Source: JABDKJ01 sp039028335
GTDB taxonomy: Bacteria > Bacteroidota > Bacteroidia > Flavobacteriales_D > JABDKJ01
Length of the DNA stretch: 6,113 nt
Assembly: GCA_039028335.1 (NCBI GenBank)
Contig: JBCCIF010000143.1
Location: 1-6,113, forward strand
Reading direction: 5' to 3'
Shown here: positions 4,325 to 6,113 of the stretch, in pieces
Layout: every line of letters starts with the position of its first letter
Position numbering within the stretch: the stretch's first letter is position 1
The notes under the pieces: generated by a model
Database searches by the model: none
What the model was told of the DNA's origin: nothing
Seen by the model: the letters and a program-made list of their open reading frames with translations, nothing else
Program-made: the position numbers and the translations under genes

Positions 4325-6034
4325 ATGCCCTATGGTCAAGTACAACAAAATCCACAAACAGATTTCAACCTCAGATTCTTCGTTGCACCCAACTATGACA
4401 TTTTTGATAGACCACAAATAGATAATCATCAAGATAATTTAACCAATACCGAAAACATCCGAGAACAAGTAAAGGAAATGCAAATGAAATACGCAGCGTA
4501 TGTTCGAATTAGTTCAGATGAGCAAATTGGTAATTTTTCGTTGGATGCCCAGCGACGAGCAATCGAAACGTGGGTGGTGAATCAAAAAGGAATTTTGGCA
4601 AAAGTCTATGTAGATGAGGGACATTCAGGTCGAACAATGGAGCGCCCAGCATTTGTCAAAATGCGTAAAGATGCTGAGGCTGGCAAATTTGATGGGTTGA
4701 TAGTTCATAAGTTTGACCGCTTCGCCAGAAATCGCCACGATGCTTTAGCTATTAAATCTTTATTACGCCGCGATTGCGGCATCAAAGTGTTTTCCGTTAC
4801 TGAACCCTCAGAAGATAGTGATGGACCAATTGGTGCTTTGATAGAAGGAATCATGGAATCTGTGGCCGATTGGTATAGTCGCAATTTGGGAACTGAGGTG
4901 AGGAAAGGGAAAAAAGAAAAATGTATTCAAGGGTATCACAACAACCGACCACCCTTTGGCTATGATAAAGATGCTGAAAAGCGACTGGTGCTGAATGAGC
5001 ATGAAGCTACTGGGCTGAGAATGGCCTTTGAAGCTTACGCCGAGGGTGATTATTCCGATAATGAAATCGCAATATTGCTAAATAAGCACGGATATAAAAG
5101 CAAAACGGGACGGCCATTTTCTAAAGATACTGTTCGCGACATTCTCAGAAGCCGCACTTATCTTGGAAAAATCAAATATCAAAGATATACAAAAGGTTCA
5201 AATGGGAAACGGAGTTTTTCTGCTCCAATAGAGTGGTTTGATGGGCAACATGAAGCCATCATTGATGAAGAGCTTTTTGAAAAATGCTTACAAGTTCGTG
5301 CTAAAAGAGTAAAGCACCGCAAAACAACGTTTCAGAAAAATCCTTATTTGCTCCAAAATCTTGTTTATTGTCACAAATGCTTTAGCAATCCGCCAGACTC
5401 CATCACATTTCCTAAATATGGGAAAATGAAACTCCATACCCAAAGTAAAAAAAGTGGGACTAGACACCGATATTATCGCTGTCGTGCCAGTCAGCTTGGC
5501 TACGAATGTGAACAAAAATCAGCGCGGGCAGATGTTGTAGAAAATCAGGTCGTAAGCGCATTGATGTCTTTAAAACCAGACCCTAATTGGCGTTCAGAGT
5601 TGGATAAATCAATGGCTCTCGTCTTAGGCGAAGAAAACTTAATAGAAAAACTGACCGCGATTAAAGAAAGAATCAAAAGAATGGATACTCGCTGGGACAA
5701 TGGCTTTATTAGCGATGAAGGCGAATACATTCAACAACGTTTACAGCTACAAATGGAGTACGAACAATTAGCTCCTGTACCGGACGTTGAATTTGAACAA
5801 ACAGCTGAACTTATGAACAATTTCAAAACCCATTGGGATAGATTAAATGGTGACTCCGAAGCACAGCAAGATTTGATTAAATTGATTGTTGAAAAGGTAT
5901 ATATTGATGGGGATCAAGTACATGCAATAACAATGCGCTCTAACTGTCACATTGTGCTTGGGCATAAAATAAATGGGCCAACCTCAGTTGAGATTGACCC
6001 ATGTGTATACCCAGGCGGGAGCGACGGGATTTGA
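4325..6034 (+). CDS. Large serine recombinase (site-specific integrase)
   Basis: This is a member of the large serine recombinase family, which integrates and excises mobile elements through a covalent phosphoserine intermediate. The N-terminal catalytic domain runs from about residue 54: YVRISSDEQ (59-67) supplies the nucleophile Ser63 and Arg61, DEGHSGRTMERP (97-108) and KFDRFARN (129-136) carry the other conserved arginines. The recombinase domain follows (GYHNNRPPFGY from 203, then GRPFSKDTVRDIL). A zinc ribbon has Cys349, Cys352, Cys386 and Cys395, and residues 436-481 look like the coiled-coil of these enzymes. The frame is intact and complete. The annotated start gives a 53-residue polar N-terminal extension absent from typical members; AAGGA at 4472-4476 supports an alternative start at 4484 (MKYAAYVR, 516 residues), while AGAAAGGGG at 4313-4321 is only three bases from the ATG at 4325. 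The last residues (GGSDGI) and the stop are encoded within a tRNA-Asp fragment. Confidence 0.93.
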   Translation: MPYGQVQQNPQTDFNLRFFVAPNYDIFDRPQIDNHQDNLTNTENIREQVKEMQMKYAAYVRISSDEQIGNFSLDAQRRAIETWVVNQKGILAKVYVDEGHSGRTMERPAFVKMRKDAEAGKFDGLIVHKFDRFARNRHDALAIKSLLRRDCGIKVFSVTEPSEDSDGPIGALIEGIMESVADWYSRNLGTEVRKGKKEKCIQGYHNNRPPFGYDKDAEKRLVLNEHEATGLRMAFEAYAEGDYSDNEIAILLNKHGYKSKTGRPFSKDTVRDILRSRTYLGKIKYQRYTKGSNGKRSFSAPIEWFDGQHEAIIDEELFEKCLQVRAKRVKHRKTTFQKNPYLLQNLVYCHKCFSNPPDSITFPKYGKMKLHTQSKKSGTRHRYYRCRASQLGYECEQKSARADVVENQVVSALMSLKPDPNWRSELDKSMALVLGEENLIEKLTAIKERIKRMDTRWDNGFISDEGEYIQQRLQLQMEYEQLAPVPDVEFEQTAELMNNFKTHWDRLNGDSEAQQDLIKLIVEKVYIDGDQVHAITMRSNCHIVLGHKINGPTSVEIDPCVYPGGSDGI

Positions 6035-6059
6035 ACCCGCGACCTCCGGCTTGACAGGC
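6016..6059 (-). other. 3' half of tRNA-Asp(GTC): probable attachment site
   Basis: Read on the minus strand this matches a tRNA from the anticodon loop to the discriminator base. The loop is CTGTCAA with anticodon GTC at 6053-6055; then come the 3' anticodon strand GCCGG, variable loop AGGTC, T arm GCGGG-TTCAAAT-CCCGT, 3' acceptor strand CGCTCCC and discriminator G; CCA is not encoded. On the 5' side only two bases continue the anticodon stem (6058-6059); from 6060 the sequence no longer pairs, so there is no D arm and no 5' acceptor strand. It is not a functional tRNA. A 3'-half duplicate bounded at the anticodon loop is the usual core of tRNA-targeted integration. It overlaps the recombinase gene by 19 bases. 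Confidence 0.75.
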
Positions 6060-6062
6060 ATA

Positions 6063-6086
6063 CGGTTTTTTGAACTTCGGTTTTTT
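6063..6086 (+). repeat. CGGTTTTTT direct repeat next to the tRNA fragment
   Basis: Two copies of CGGTTTTTT, at 6063-6071 and 6078-6086, are 15 bases apart and start three bases beyond the tRNA-like segment. Such short repeats beside an attachment core could be arm sites for a recombinase or accessory protein; nothing else in the last 27 bases of the window is recognisable. Confidence 0.45.
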
Positions 6087-6113
6087 AACGCTTACGCTGT
6101 TGGAGCGTGTTGA

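Noticed and set aside
4116..5730. Minus-strand ORFs at 4116-4313, 4808-5002, 5288-5515 and 5545-5730
   Set aside because: They are antisense to the HTH gene, the control region or the recombinase, whose motifs are clear; none has a supported start.
6016..6113. Complete tRNA gene, or a tRNA interrupted by a group I intron at the anticodon loop
   Set aside because: There is no D arm or 5' acceptor strand in the window, and no recognisable group I core in the 54 bases beyond; too little sequence remains to support an intron.
1..6113. CRISPR array
   Set aside because: No regularly spaced direct repeats of 23 bases or more occur; the repeats seen are short and irregular.

Overview
This 6.1 kb AT-rich window looks like accessory DNA: a chain of short, mostly orphan genes on both strands, ending in a large serine recombinase that runs into a fragment of a tRNA gene. 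No housekeeping gene is present to fix the taxon. The style of the small helix-turn-helix proteins (one with an RPGPKPQKP tail) and of the recombinase recalls Chloroflexota (Anaerolineae). That placement is an impression from family resemblance, not a demonstrated result.

Layout, left to right. 1-266: a short unrecognised ORF open to the left edge. 458-1117 (+): a deoxynucleoside-kinase-like protein whose Walker A lysine is replaced by alanine. 1204-1458 (-): a probable remnant or small hypothetical gene. 1585-1821 (+): a small helix-turn-helix (HTH_17, excisionase-like) protein. 1836-1973 (-): a doubtful 45-residue ORF, followed by a strong hairpin at 1989-2021. 2029-2703 (-): a 224-residue protein of unknown function with its own promoter and almost no leader. 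2704-3079: no gene, but a set of strictly nested inverted repeats about 250-290 bp across, whose outer arm includes the ribosome binding site of the next gene. 3080-3268 (+): a 62-residue helical orphan, convergent with a second small HTH protein at 3272-3472 (-).

The right third reads as an integration module on the + strand. A good promoter at 3526-3553 is followed by a folded leader with competing hairpins, an 80-residue orphan (3688-3930), a third small HTH protein (3984-4211), a palindrome-rich gap with a likely operator, and the recombinase (4325-6034). The recombinase's last codons and stop lie inside a sequence matching the 3' half of a tRNA-Asp(GTC) gene on the minus strand (6016-6059). 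That fragment has no 5' half, as expected at an attachment site in a tandem array or in an excised circular form.

The most interesting items are the nested inverted-repeat structure at 2829-3075, the structured leader at 3560-3687, the lysine-less kinase, and the recombinase whose stop codon is supplied by tRNA sequence.
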